Assembly: GCA_963783095.1 (NCBI GenBank)
Contig: CAWAMR010000004.1
Coordinates: forward strand, 62,001 to 126,000
DNA length: 64,000 nucleotides
Direction of reading: 5' to 3'
From: CAWAMR01 sp963783095
GTDB lineage: Bacteria; Planctomycetota; Planctomycetia; Gemmatales; Gemmataceae
Part shown: piece after piece, positions 1 through 8,777 of the stretch
How the letters are laid out: each line of letters begins with the position of its first letter
Numbering within the stretch: position 1 is the stretch's first letter
Made by a program: the position numbers and the translations under genes
Notes under the pieces: generated by a model
The model's input: the letters and a program-made list of their open reading frames with translations, nothing else
What the model was told of the DNA's origin: nothing
Databases searched by the model: none

Positions 1-424
1 CGCCGGGACCGGGGGCGTGGACCTGAGCAAAAGCGCCGGGCACGGCAAGCTGATCTACGCCATGCGGGTGGATGAGAAGATCATGCTCCGGGAGTATTGC
101 GAGGGCAACTAGGGCAACCGGATCGACGCCGACTTCGACATCCCCGTGAAGGATCGTTTCGCCCTGATCTCTTACCACTACTTCTATTTTGGCCGAAACG
201 CCATCGACATCTCGGACATCCCCCGGACTCACCTGGACCATCCCTTCGAGAAGACCGGGCCGGGTCATCGGTGCGACTTCAGCGAGGAGTTCGTCGAGGA
301 GTTCGCCAATTGGCTGAAGGCCAACTTCAAGGTCGGCGTCCACGGCCCGCCCTGCAAGCCGCACTCGGAATTGAAAGCTGCCAAAATGCCCGACCCAGGT
401 GCGGAGAAAGGGCTGCAGGCATGA
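1..424 (+). pseudogene. Nmad2-like nucleotide-modification-associated protein, 5'-partial, with in-frame stop
   Basis: Reading frame 2 is open from the left edge except for one TAG at 110-112. The protein on both sides reads as one domain: a stretch ending LIYAMRVDEKIMLREY before the stop, then ALISYHYFYFGRNAIDI and a C-terminal FVEEFANWLKANFKVG. This resembles the Nmad2 domain, predicted by comparative genomics to act in DNA base hypermodification. The next gene starts at 421 with an ATGA overlap and resembles Nmad3, a pairing that supports the call. The single TAG may be a substitution or sequencing error, since the sequence after it is still in frame and conserved. An alternative restart ATG lies at 146. 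The family assignment is from memory of motifs and is moderate; the N-terminus lies outside the window. Confidence 0.55.
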
Positions 425-1160
425 GCAAGCAGGTAGTCCTACTGCGTGTCGGGATCGACTCCGGGTGCGGCGGCATCCAGGGGCCGCTGTTCAAGGACGG
501 CTCGTTCGAGTTCGTTTGCATCCCCGACAACAAGGGGGTGAGCGTCCACACCTACGGCAACATGGTCGGGCGGGACGGCAGGCCGCACGCCGATTATTTC
601 GCCGAATCCCGCAGAAAAGTCATGGCCGATCAGCAGGTCCACGTTGACCCGGAGTGGGAGACGTTCACCTACGGCGATCCAACGACCCCGAAGCGGTCCC
701 TGCGGAACTTGCAGCCTGGGGATTTTCTCGTCTTCTACTGCGGCTTACAGAAGTGGGACTGCGGAAGGCGGCTGGAACCAGTGAGCATCGCCCGGCCCTC
801 TACCTGGCCGGCTACTTCGAGGTCGCTCTGGCGGGCATGGCTGGCGATTTCGAGAAACGAGTGCTGGGTACGGAGTTCGGACGGAATTTCCATGTTCGCT
901 ATCCGGCTGTCTTCAAGCAGCAGAAGGACGACCTAGTGCTGGTCAAGGGCGGTCCTGGAAGCCGGTTGTTCAAGAAAGCACACCAGATTAGCACGGAGGG
1001 CAAGGACCGGGCCGGGAAGCCGCTCAAGGTGCTGTCGCCCAAGATGCAGAACGTGTTCGGCAGTTTCGGAGGCCACGTTTCCATTCAACGAAGCCCGCCA
1101 CGGTGGGTGGAGCCTGGGTTCGTGGACAAGGCGATCAAGTTTGTGATGGAACTGGAGTAA
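421..1160 (+). pseudogene. Nmad3-like nucleotide-modification-associated protein, frameshifted
   Basis: The start ATG at 421 overlaps the preceding stop (ATGA), so the pair is translationally coupled. The first part contains LRVGIDSGCGGIQGPLF and DFLVFYCGLQKWD, typical of the Nmad3 domain. From about 790 the continuation lies in another frame: HRPALYLAGYFEV, then a C-terminus ending FVDKAIKFVMELE. Two one-base insertions, near 769 and 786, would restore a single protein of about 245 residues. The Nmad domains are predicted partners of phage-like or defence-related DNA base modification; no experimental role can be read here. Because the protein sequence is preserved on both sides of the break, sequencing error is as likely as decay. 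Confidence 0.55.
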
Positions 1161-1176
1161 CAGGTGAGGTCTGCAA

Positions 1177-2282
1177 ATGAAGAAAGCATTCTTCGTGCTC
1201 GTCGGCATCTTCGGTGAGGGGTTCCTCCTGGCCCCAAGCATGGCTCAGGATAAGAGCGACATGCCGTGGGTCGCCGTCTCCAAGAAGGGATTCATCCTCG
1301 ATCCATCGGGCAAGCCGTTCGTCCCCTGGGGCTTCAACTACGACCATGACGCCGATGGCAGGCTCATCGAAGACTATTGGGACGAGGAGTGGCCGACCGT
1401 CGAGGCGCACTTCGGCCAGATGAAGAAGCTCGGGGCCAACGTCGTCCGGGTCCACCTGCAACTCGGCAAGTTCATGGAAGCGGCCAGACAAGCCGAACGA
1501 AAAGGCGCTGGCCCGGCTCGGCAAGTTGCTGGCTCTGGCCGAGAAGGAACGCCTCTACCTCGACCTGACCGGCCTGGGCTGCTACCACAAGAAGGACGTG
1601 CCAGCCTGGTACGACAAGCTGGCCGAGAAGGATCGCTGGGACGTGCAGGCCCGCTTCTGGCAGGCCGTGGCAGGTAGGTGCAAGGACAGTCCCGCCGTCT
1701 TCTGCTACGACCTGATGAACGAGCCGGTCGTCGCCGGTGGAAAACGGAAAGACGGCGACTGGCTGCCAGCGCCCTTCGCCGGCAAGCATTTCGTCCAGTT
1801 CATCAACCTGGACCAGCAGGATCGGCCCCGGCCCGACATCGCCCGTCAATGGGTGCAGTCACCTGACCGCCGCCATCCGGGAGAAGGACAAGCGGCACCT
1901 GATTACGGTCGGCCTCGTGGACTGGAGCCTGGATCGGCCCGGCCTGACTTCGGGTTTCGTGCCGGCCAAGATCGCCGACGATCTCGATTTCATCAGCGTC
2001 CACCTTTATCCCAAGGCAGGGAAGGTGAAGGATGCCCTCGAAACGCTGGCCGGCTTCTCGGTCGGCAAGCCCGTGGTGATCGAGGAGACGTTCCCGCTGG
2101 CCTGCTCGCCGAAGGAACTTGAGGAGTTCATCGACGGATCGAAGAAGCACGCCGCTGGCTGGATCGGCTTCTATTGGGGCAAGACGCCCGACGAGTTGCG
2201 CCGGTCGAAGACGATCTCGGATGCCCTGACGCTGGGCTGGCTGGAGTTATTCGAGAGGAAGGCGAAGGAATTGAGAAGGTAA
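1177..2282 (+). pseudogene. Secreted GH5-like glycoside hydrolase, two frameshifts
   Basis: Starts with a signal peptide (MKKAFFVLVGIFGEGFLLAP, Ala-rich cleavage region). The catalytic barrel then reads across three frames: ending GANVVRVHLQLGKFMEAA, then CYDLMNEPVVAGGK, then HLITVGLVDWSLD and GKPVVIEETFPLA. The Asn-Glu-Pro motif is the usual acid/base of GH5/clan A enzymes and the Glu in IEETFP the likely nucleophile. The breaks lie at about 1485-1490 and 1856-1860, and each is explained by one extra base. The corrected protein would be about 368 residues, a normal size for a secreted endoglucanase or mannanase-like enzyme. The substrate cannot be told. It follows the Nmad-like gene by 16 bp and precedes the cupin gene by 4 bp, in the same orientation. 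Confidence 0.6.
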
Positions 2283-2286
2283 GTCC

Positions 2287-2838
2287 ATGACTGAAATCAA
2301 CATCGGTCGCTATCGGCACTACAAGGGCAACGAATACACCGTCATCGGCACGGCTCGGCACAGCGAGACGCTGGAGGAGATGGTCGTCTACCGGCAGCAG
2401 TACGGTGAACATGGCCTGTGGGTGCGCCCGAAGGCGATGTTCTCGGAAACGGTGAAGGTCGATGGCCGGGACGTGCCCCGGTTTCAGCCCTTGGGGTCGA
2501 GCGGCGAGCAAGTTGGCGAGAGCTTCGAGAACATCTTCGACGATCTTCCGCAGCACTTGCCGAAGGAACTGGTTCAGATTCTCGTCCGTGCCGCTGACGT
2601 GCGCATCGAGCGCATCATCTCGCACGGCCATGCATCGCCCGCCGACTTCTGGTATGACCAACCGCAGCACGAGTGGGTCATCGTCCTGAAGGGAGCGGCG
2701 AGGCTTCAATTCGAGGATGGCATGGTCGAGATGAAGCCCGGCGACTTCATCAACATTCCGGCGTTCAGGAAGCACCGAGTCGATTGGACGACGCCGGACG
2801 AGCCGACCGTGTGGCTGGGGGTGTATTATGACCGCTAA
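2287..2838 (+). CDS. DUF1653-cupin fusion protein
   Basis: 183 residues. The first 65 or so residues (GRYRHYKGNEYTVIGTARHS, then MVVYRQQYG and MFSETVKVDG) match the small DUF1653 fold, usually a stand-alone protein of about 75 residues. The C-terminal half is a single cupin: ISHGHASPADFWYDQPQHEW holds metal-binding His and Glu candidates, and GDFINIPAFRKHRVDW the second motif. A cupin of the EVC/ectoine-like small barrel type commonly binds a metal and a small ligand. The start ATG at 2287 lies 4 bp after the hydrolase stop, with a GGTAAG-type ribosome site inside the upstream gene end. The fusion is intact. Function is unknown; sensing or isomerising a small metabolite is only a guess. Confidence 0.8.
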   Translation: MTEINIGRYRHYKGNEYTVIGTARHSETLEEMVVYRQQYGEHGLWVRPKAMFSETVKVDGRDVPRFQPLGSSGEQVGESFENIFDDLPQHLPKELVQILVRAADVRIERIISHGHASPADFWYDQPQHEWVIVLKGAARLQFEDGMVEMKPGDFINIPAFRKHRVDWTTPDEPTVWLGVYYDR

Positions 2839-2853
2839 CTTCAGGAATCGGGC

Positions 2854-3426
2854 ATGTTATCGAGATTGACGCAGTATTGGGTCTACGGCGGATTTCTTGC
2901 GGGCATCTTGATGCTCGTCTTGCTGCCCGAACTCGCCCGGAATTGGTCGATGGCCCTGGTTGCCGTGTTCTTGCAGTTGCCGATCTACATGCTGCACCAG
3001 TACGAGGAACACGACAACGACCGCTTCCGGCTATATCTCAACCGGGTGTTTGGCGAGGGCGAAGTTCTGTCTCATTCTGCCGTTTTCGTCATCAATGTGC
3101 CAGGGGTGTGGGGAGTCAACGCCGCCTCGTTTTATTTGGCCTCCTGCGTCTCGCTCGGCTACGGCCTCATCGCCGTTTACCTTACCTTGGTCAACAGTGT
3201 TGTGCATTTCGTGGCTGCCGTGGCGCTCCGCTCCTACAATCCGGGCCTGGGGACGGCGGTGTTCCTCTTCCTGCCGGTCGGCGTCTTCGGACTCCACGAA
3301 TTGCAACAGACGGGCGAGGTCGGCTGGAATCACCACCTGGTCGGCCTTCTGGTAGCCGTTTCCATTCATGTGGCAATCATTGCTTATGCGAAGATCAACA
3401 AGAGCAGGCTTATGCGTGCGAATTAG
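2854..3426 (+). CDS. HXXEE domain membrane protein
   Basis: 190 residues with about five hydrophobic helices (for example WVYGGFLAGILMLVLLPEL, LVAVFLQLPIYMLHQYEEH, and a C-terminal VGLLVAVSIHVAIIAYAK). The motif HQYEEH near residue 49 is the His-x-x-Glu-Glu signature that names the HXXEE family. The motif sits at the end of a membrane helix, where it may bind a metal. It begins 15 bp after the cupin gene and is likely co-transcribed. No biochemical function is established for the family as far as I know. Confidence 0.75.
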   Translation: MLSRLTQYWVYGGFLAGILMLVLLPELARNWSMALVAVFLQLPIYMLHQYEEHDNDRFRLYLNRVFGEGEVLSHSAVFVINVPGVWGVNAASFYLASCVSLGYGLIAVYLTLVNSVVHFVAAVALRSYNPGLGTAVFLFLPVGVFGLHELQQTGEVGWNHHLVGLLVAVSIHVAIIAYAKINKSRLMRAN

Positions 3427-3662
3427 CGCATCAGGCAGCCTCGATCCTGATGGACGCCGCCGAACGGGACCGGGTGATGCGTTTCGGTACAGGTACAAAT
3501 TCATCCTAACACGGGGTTTCGTCGTTCGACTTGTTTCGGAGGCGAAACTGAAGAAGAAAAAAGGCTCGCGAAAGAAAGCGGTAAAATGAATAAAGTGCCC
3601 AAGTTGCCGCCTTCTCGCAGAGATGCAATAAAGTGGCGACCAATCCAGCCATTGAGGTAAGA

Positions 3663-3962
3663 ATGAGCGAGCCGACACGCGAAGAAGTTGACCGGATGGC
3701 GGGGCCAGTGGTGCTGGAATTCGGCGCGTCGTGGTGCCCCCACTGCCAGGCGATTCAACCACAGATGACAACGCTACTCGCCCGTCATTCCGAGGTGAAG
3801 CATATCCCCGTCGAAGATGGACCTGGGAAGCCGCTGGGCCGGTCGTTCCGGGTCAAGCTATGGCCGACTCTGATCTTCATGCGGGACGGCGAGGTCGTGG
3901 GGGTGCTGGTGCGACCGGGGCCAGACGAAATTGCGACCGGGTTTGCTGAATTGGGTGATTGA
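3663..3962 (+). CDS. Thioredoxin-like protein
   Basis: 99 residues from ATG 3663, which has a GAGGT ribosome site 4 bp upstream; an in-frame GTG at 3633 would add 10 residues but lacks such a site. The active site is ASWCPHCQAIQP, a WCPHC variant of the WCGPC redox motif, followed by the conserved cis-Pro strand LWPTLIFMRDGEVVG. Length and motif order match a minimal thioredoxin fold without a signal peptide, so it is probably cytoplasmic. The Cys-Pro-His-Cys centre is more DsbA-like and may be more oxidising than classical thioredoxin. The upstream 240 bp (3427-3662) show no gene I can support. Confidence 0.8.
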   Translation: MSEPTREEVDRMAGPVVLEFGASWCPHCQAIQPQMTTLLARHSEVKHIPVEDGPGKPLGRSFRVKLWPTLIFMRDGEVVGVLVRPGPDEIATGFAELGD

Positions 3963-4309
3963 ACGGATTCTCGCTGCGCAGGATCATCCGGACCCGCCAT
4001 GCAGCATCAAGATGAAGCGATTGTTTCTCAGGTTTTTGCTCAAACAATCATGCCAAACCGTCAGGAAGCCCCCAGAATGGCCTCAGAATCGATCCGGACA
4101 GTCTATTGCCCCTCAGCTTCAAAGGCTCAGGGTGTTATATAAGCGTTTATTCGCCGTTTTGCTATGACAATATTTTGATTGTATGATGCACTGGATTGTT
4201 GAAAAACCAAACCACCGCATTTATTCACCTATCCGCTTCCGAAACTAGTTCTCGATCAAATTCCTATACTGATAGTTTGCTCTCCCCAAGAAATGAAGGA
4301 TCATTCCTC
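3963..4309. other. Intergenic stretch before kinase gene
   Basis: No coding region I can support. The last 150 bp turn AT-rich (for example TTATATAAG at 4135 and ACAATATTTTGATTG near 4168), unlike the flanking coding DNA, so a promoter for the kinase is plausible here. No clear -35/-10 pair was found. Confidence 0.3.
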
Positions 4310-5395
4310 TTGTTGATAACGACTACTTCAGAACATCCGTCAAACAATCCCAACACCAACGAAAACGAGTTATTTGCGCAGTACCAAACCGTCATCCACA
4401 ACGAGATAATCCCCTGGACGACGAGTTATCGCAAACTGCGCAGACTTGGCACCGGTGGCCAGGGTGTGGTGTACCTTTCCGAGCGATGCGGTACGGACGG
4501 CTTCGTCCGCCCGGTTGCGCTGAAAATCTTTTCGCCAGCACCCTACGCCGACGTTCGCAGCTATGAAGAAGACATGGCGCGCATCGCCCACATCGCTGCT
4601 TCGGCATCGGTAGCTCAGCATGACAACCTCGTCGATGTCCATAATTTCTTCGCGATCGACGGCATTCGCGTCATGGCGTTGGAATACCTGGAGGGTTACG
4701 ATCTCAGCGAAGTCCTTACCCAAGGCATGTTGGACAGGACACGCGCCTGTGTCACTCCGGAGCGTTGGGACTACATCGATCGAGTCATCATCACCAATGG
4801 TCAGATACAACCTCGGTTGAAACCTGGCGTGGCGATCCAAATTCTCCGCGAGTGTTTGTCAGGGCTGGCCGCGTTGCACTCAAACGCAATCGTTCATGGT
4901 GATTTGAAGCCATCGAATGTGATGCTGAAGCGCACAGGGAACGCGAAGATCATCGACATCGGCTCTGCGATCAACCTGGAGCACGGCCTCGCACGGCGGA
5001 TGTGGTCGCCCATGTATGCTGCGCCCGAGGTACTGGAGGGAGGGCCGAACTCCGAGAGAGCGGATCTGGCGAGCCTGGGTTACATTCTTGTGGAAATGCT
5101 CGCCGGCAGGTCTCCTTTCCACGGTTTGCAAACTTACCGAGAGTTGATCCATGCGAAGCGACGACTGGATCGCGATCTGCCGGGTTTGCTGCCTTCGGAG
5201 GTAAGCTGCAACGAGATGCTCATGAACCTGTGTCAGCGCCTGATTGCGCCTGATCCCAATCGGAGGTTTCCCAACGCGCTCGTTGCCGACTTTGGTCGCA
5301 AAGGCGCTGCGGAGTTCCACCGCCAACTGGTGAAATCTGATCTCTCCAGCGAATACGAAAATGACATCCGCGTCTGGTTGGAGCAAGTTGCCTGA
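4310..5395 (+). CDS. Serine/threonine protein kinase
   Basis: Eukaryotic-type kinase of about 361 residues. The open frame reaches back to 4196, but no ATG precedes the kinase N-lobe. TTG at 4310 has an AAGGA site 9 bp upstream, so it is my preferred start. Kinase signatures are in order: P-loop GTGGQGVVY, VAIK-type lysine in PVALKIF, catalytic loop HGDLKPSNVM, metal-binding loop DIGSA where most kinases have DFG, then AAPEVLEGG and RADLASLGYILVEM. HGD instead of HRD and DIG instead of DFG are conservative changes seen in active bacterial kinases. There is no transmembrane helix or sensor domain after the kinase, so it is probably soluble. Neighbours give no clue to its substrate. Confidence 0.85.
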   Translation: MLITTTSEHPSNNPNTNENELFAQYQTVIHNEIIPWTTSYRKLRRLGTGGQGVVYLSERCGTDGFVRPVALKIFSPAPYADVRSYEEDMARIAHIAASASVAQHDNLVDVHNFFAIDGIRVMALEYLEGYDLSEVLTQGMLDRTRACVTPERWDYIDRVIITNGQIQPRLKPGVAIQILRECLSGLAALHSNAIVHGDLKPSNVMLKRTGNAKIIDIGSAINLEHGLARRMWSPMYAAPEVLEGGPNSERADLASLGYILVEMLAGRSPFHGLQTYRELIHAKRRLDRDLPGLLPSEVSCNEMLMNLCQRLIAPDPNRRFPNALVADFGRKGAAEFHRQLVKSDLSSEYENDIRVWLEQVA

Positions 5396-5753
5396 GCGGC
5401 TTGAGTTGCTCGGCCAGAAAATCGATGCGATCAGACTCGTCTGAGAGGGACTCAAGGAAGGAGCGCATTTCATCGTGAGTCTCGCCTGGACTACTTGGGT
5501 TACCAGATCGAAGGGATCGATTCGCCAGCGTTCACCACCTCATATAGAGTGGGTTTCACAATCGGTGGACTCGTCTGGGAAGGTGACGCTCGCTGTGTTC
5601 GTTAATTGATGCTCTCGCAGAGTTGGATGAAGGGATCTGCGCCTGGCCAGAGGAAAACCGGTAAGAAGAGAAGGAACCCTTGTGTTCTCGAAACCCCTTC
5701 ATGATTCGCCAAACATTGCTGGATCTTTGAAATCGCACCTGGAGTATCAACCC
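5396..5753. other. Intergenic region, no gene supported
   Basis: 358 bp between the kinase and the secreted propeller gene. Several short open frames are present on both strands, but none shows a recognisable domain or a good ribosome site. The last 70 bp are the likely leader of the downstream gene. Confidence 0.3.
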
Positions 5754-6845
5754 ATGAGCAGATTCGTCTATGTTTGCCTCTTGATCCTTGGTCTCTTTCC
5801 TCCTGGTGTTTTCGCTGCCGATGAGCAGCGCTACCTATACGTCGCCGCACCGGGCATCCGTAACTACCTGGAGTTCGGGGGCGCGGGTGTTCTAGTCTTT
5901 GACATGGACAAGGATTATGCCTTTGTCAAACGAATCGATACACCAGAAAGCAAACGTGAGAAGCCCGACAACATGAAGGGAATTTGTGCCTGTGCAGCAA
6001 CGAAAAAGCTGTACTTCACCACCACCAAGAAACTCTTTTGCATAGACCTTGTCAGCGAAAAGACTCTCTGGAAGAAGGCGCTGCCGTTGGGTTGTGACCG
6101 CATGTCGATTACACCCGATGGCAAGTTCCTTTACGTGCCGTCTTTCGAGAAAGACACCTGGAACGTCGTCGATGGAGCGACTGGCGATGTGGCGGCAATC
6201 ATCGAGCCGAAAAGTGGAGCACACAATACCGTGGTTGGTTTGGATGGTACGAAAATGTATTTGGCAGGGCTAAAGTCTCCTCTGCTGACCATTGCCGACA
6301 CAAAGACCCACAAAGCCGTTGCAACCTGTGGCCCATTCAGCGCGTCGATTCGTCCTTTCACCGTCAACGCTGCTCAGAGCAAAGTCTACGTGAATGTCAA
6401 TGATCTGCTCGGGTTCGAGATCGGCGACCTGATAACTGGCAAGAAGACGCACACCGTGGAAGTGGTGGGGTTCAAGAAAGGACCAGTCAAGCGTCATGGC
6501 TGTCCGAGCCACGGTATCGGCTTGACACCCGATGAGAAGGAAATCTGGTTGTGTGATGGCTTCAACAGCAGCCTGCACGTCTTTGATCTCACGAACGATC
6601 CGCCAAAACAGATCCATGACGTTCAACTTCGCGAACAACCGGGCTGGGTGACTTTTAGCCTGGATGGAAAACGGGCCTACCCATCCACGGGCGAGATCAT
6701 CGACACGAAGTCGAAGAAAATCGTTGCCGCACTCAAGGATGAGAGGGGACGAGAAGTTCACAGCGAGAAAATGATCGAGATCCACTTCAAGGAGGGCATA
6801 CCCATCCGTAACGGCGATCAGTTCGGAGTTGGGCGATTGAAGTGA
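5754..6845 (+). CDS. Secreted YVTN-type beta-propeller protein
   Basis: 363 residues from ATG 5754; upstream codons to 5682 are open but the signal peptide SRFVYVCLLILGLFPPGVFA starts here. The mature part is made of repeated blades such as KKLYFTTTKKLFCIDL, MSITPDGKFLYVPSF, HNTVVGLDGTKMYLAG and GIGLTPDEKEIWLCDG, the x-TPDG-x-x-LYV pattern of seven-bladed YVTN/lactonase-like propellers. It is probably exported and binds a ligand or partner. No catalytic residues can be assigned. It stands alone, with a VOC-family gene 108 bp downstream. Confidence 0.75.
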   Translation: MSRFVYVCLLILGLFPPGVFAADEQRYLYVAAPGIRNYLEFGGAGVLVFDMDKDYAFVKRIDTPESKREKPDNMKGICACAATKKLYFTTTKKLFCIDLVSEKTLWKKALPLGCDRMSITPDGKFLYVPSFEKDTWNVVDGATGDVAAIIEPKSGAHNTVVGLDGTKMYLAGLKSPLLTIADTKTHKAVATCGPFSASIRPFTVNAAQSKVYVNVNDLLGFEIGDLITGKKTHTVEVVGFKKGPVKRHGCPSHGIGLTPDEKEIWLCDGFNSSLHVFDLTNDPPKQIHDVQLREQPGWVTFSLDGKRAYPSTGEIIDTKSKKIVAALKDERGREVHSEKMIEIHFKEGIPIRNGDQFGVGRLK

Positions 6846-6953
6846 TTCCAATTTTCTTGGAACGACCTATTCGTGCCATTCAGTCGGAGGTCATGACGAC
6901 CCATGAAGGTCGTGTCCTTGATTGAACAAGTTTCTCTTCAAGGTTGATAACAG

Positions 6954-7376
6954 ATGGACTCTCCCCACTTGAACCTCAAAGGAATCGTCGAGACTGCCAT
7001 TTATGTCAACGACTTGGATAAAGCTGAATCCTTTTACAAAACGATCCTGGGTTTGCCTATGATCGCCAAGGAAGCGGGTCGTTATGTTTTCTTCCAAGTC
7101 GGTGACAACAATGTTCTTCTCGCCTTTCTTCCTGCTGCCACGCTCAAAGGAGATCATCTGCCCGCACATGGCGCAGAGGGACCAGGACATTTTGCTCTTG
7201 GGATCGACGCTCACGACCTGGATTCTTGGCGGCGAAAACTTCAAGAGAACGGTATCGGCATCGAGAAAGAAGTCGATTGGCCCAAGGGAGGCAAGTCGAT
7301 CTACTTTCGTGACCCAGCCGGGAACTCGGCCGAGTTGATTACGCCTGGAGTTTGGGGCTTACCAAGTGGCTGGTGA
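6954..7376 (+). CDS. VOC superfamily (glyoxalase/dioxygenase-like) protein
   Basis: 140 residues with two beta-alpha-beta-beta-beta modules: VETAIYVNDLDKAESFYKTI opens the first, GPGHFALGIDAHDLDSWRRK the second, ending IYFRDPAGNSAELITPG. The candidate metal ligands are His in GHFAL and Glu in NSAEL; the first module carries Glu in IVETA. This is a typical single-chain VOC protein that dimerises. Substrate unknown; fosfomycin-type resistance and glyoxalase are both possible subfamilies and cannot be told apart here. Confidence 0.8.
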   Translation: MDSPHLNLKGIVETAIYVNDLDKAESFYKTILGLPMIAKEAGRYVFFQVGDNNVLLAFLPAATLKGDHLPAHGAEGPGHFALGIDAHDLDSWRRKLQENGIGIEKEVDWPKGGKSIYFRDPAGNSAELITPGVWGLPSGW

Positions 7377-7607
7377 CAAATCGAGAGGCCGGTGGGTCTG
7401 AACGATCATTGTCCCTACGACGTTGGCAAGCGATTCAAGAAATGCTGTTTGCGCATGAGTCGAAGGCTGATGATCTACAGCGATGAAAGAGCGAACGGTA
7501 AGTCCAGGTCCAATGAGCGGGTGAAACAATAGAGTTGAGTTGGAAGACCCTCAGTTGTTCGAGTGTTTGGCAGACCTGTTGAAGCAATGACGGAAAGAGA
7601 GACAACG

Positions 7608-8129
7608 ATGAAAGCAAACCAACCACAGCAGAGTGAATTGTCTGATCGCATTCGGGCTGCTGTCGAGAAGAATCCCCGAAAAATGACTCTGCAACTGGCC
7701 CGTGATCTTGGCGCACCAGAGGTCGAAGTTATCCGAGCATTTCCGCCTGAACGGGTCATGGAACTTGACATCGGGCGATGGGAGGAATTGCTGCGGAGTC
7801 TTGAGGCTTTCGGGTCGGTACGGGTGTTGGTGTCCAACGGAGCGGCAACGATTGAAGTTGACGGGCAGTTTGGTGGTTTCAGCACAGCAGGGGAATTCTT
7901 CAACGTACAGACTGATTCGCTTGACATGCATATCCGCTGGCAACAATTGGCTGCTGCTTTCGCAGTGGAAAAACCAGGCCACATGGACGGCATGGCTACT
8001 CGTAGCTTTCAGTTCTTTGACCAAACAGGTGCCGCCGCCTTCAAGATTTTCCTCAACTTCGGAGGTCCGCTTCCTCCTGAGCGAGAAGCGCAATTCATTG
8101 AGTTGCGGGCCAAGTTCAAGCGAGAGTAG
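7608..8129 (+). CDS. ChuX/HutX-like heme-utilisation protein
   Basis: 173 residues from ATG 7608, chosen because GGAAAGAGAG lies directly upstream; in-frame ATGs at 7563 and 7587 are alternatives. N-terminal helix-turn-helix-like part (LSDRIRAAVEKNPRKMTLQLARDLGAPEV split over two segments) is typical of HutX. The core follows: VRVLVSNGAATIEVDGQF, then FNVQTDSLDMHIRWQQLAAA, then RSFQFFDQTGAAAFKIFL. Members bind heme and help carry or degrade it after uptake. No heme transporter or oxygenase gene is adjacent, so the pathway here is incomplete. Confidence 0.75.
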   Translation: MKANQPQQSELSDRIRAAVEKNPRKMTLQLARDLGAPEVEVIRAFPPERVMELDIGRWEELLRSLEAFGSVRVLVSNGAATIEVDGQFGGFSTAGEFFNVQTDSLDMHIRWQQLAAAFAVEKPGHMDGMATRSFQFFDQTGAAAFKIFLNFGGPLPPEREAQFIELRAKFKRE

Positions 8130-8130
8130 T

Positions 8131-8763
8131 CTACTTTGAAGGAACTGCTTCGCTGAACGCATCAACGAGCACTACCGGCTGCTGTGCGCCAGGCAGAGTG
8201 ATCTTGTTGTTGACGATGAAGAAGGGAACGCCATTCACCCCATCCTGTCGTGACCGGCCCTCGGATTCATTCATCGCTTCCATTCCTTCGTCGCTGTTCA
8301 GCATCGTCTCGGCCCGGTGCAGGTCCAGACCAGCTTTGGCAACCACGTCGATGAGCGCCTTCCGCTTGCTGATGTCCCGGCCCTCGGTGAAGTAGGCTCG
8401 GAAAATTGCCTCCACGATGGCCTTTTGAACACCTTCCTGGTCGGCGAGCCAAATAAGCCGGTGAGCATCTGCCGTTTTCGGCGTCCGTTCGATCCGATCA
8501 AAGGCGAAATGAATGCCTTCAGTTTCCCCGACCGCTACAACCTTGGCATCAAGCTCCAGCGACCGCTCCCAACTGCCAAACTTGGCGATGCGGTATTCCC
8601 TGCGGCTAATCCCTTCTCCGGGCATCTGCGGATTGAGTTGGAATGGGAGCCACCGCACCTTCATCGGCCCGCCAAACGCAGCGATGGCCTTTTCAAGCCG
8701 CCTTTTGCCGATGTAGCACCAAGGGCAGATCACGTCGGAGATCACGTCAACTTGCAACACCAT
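8131..8763 (-). CDS. DsbA family (FrnE-like) oxidoreductase
   Basis: 210 residues, thioredoxin fold with an inserted helical domain. The N-terminus reads VLQVDVISDVICPWCYIGKR, so the redox centre is Cys-Pro-Trp-Cys near residue 12. The C-terminal cis-Pro loop is DGVNGVPFFIVNNKITLPGA. These are FrnE/2-hydroxychromene isomerase-type features. There is no signal peptide, so it is cytoplasmic. The start ATG at 8763 lies 14 bp after the hydrolase stop in the same orientation, making a two-gene operon. A C-terminal fragment of a paralogue lies at 12614-12877. Confidence 0.85.
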   Translation of the reverse strand: MVLQVDVISDVICPWCYIGKRRLEKAIAAFGGPMKVRWLPFQLNPQMPGEGISRREYRIAKFGSWERSLELDAKVVAVGETEGIHFAFDRIERTPKTADAHRLIWLADQEGVQKAIVEAIFRAYFTEGRDISKRKALIDVVAKAGLDLHRAETMLNSDEGMEAMNESEGRSRQDGVNGVPFFIVNNKITLPGAQQPVVLVDAFSEAVPSK

Positions 8764-8777
8764 GTTTTCACCGCAGA

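Noticed and set aside
110..112. TAG as recoded codon in the Nmad2-like gene
   Set aside because: No downstream hairpin or other in-frame TAG codons support recoding; simple mutation or sequencing error is more likely.
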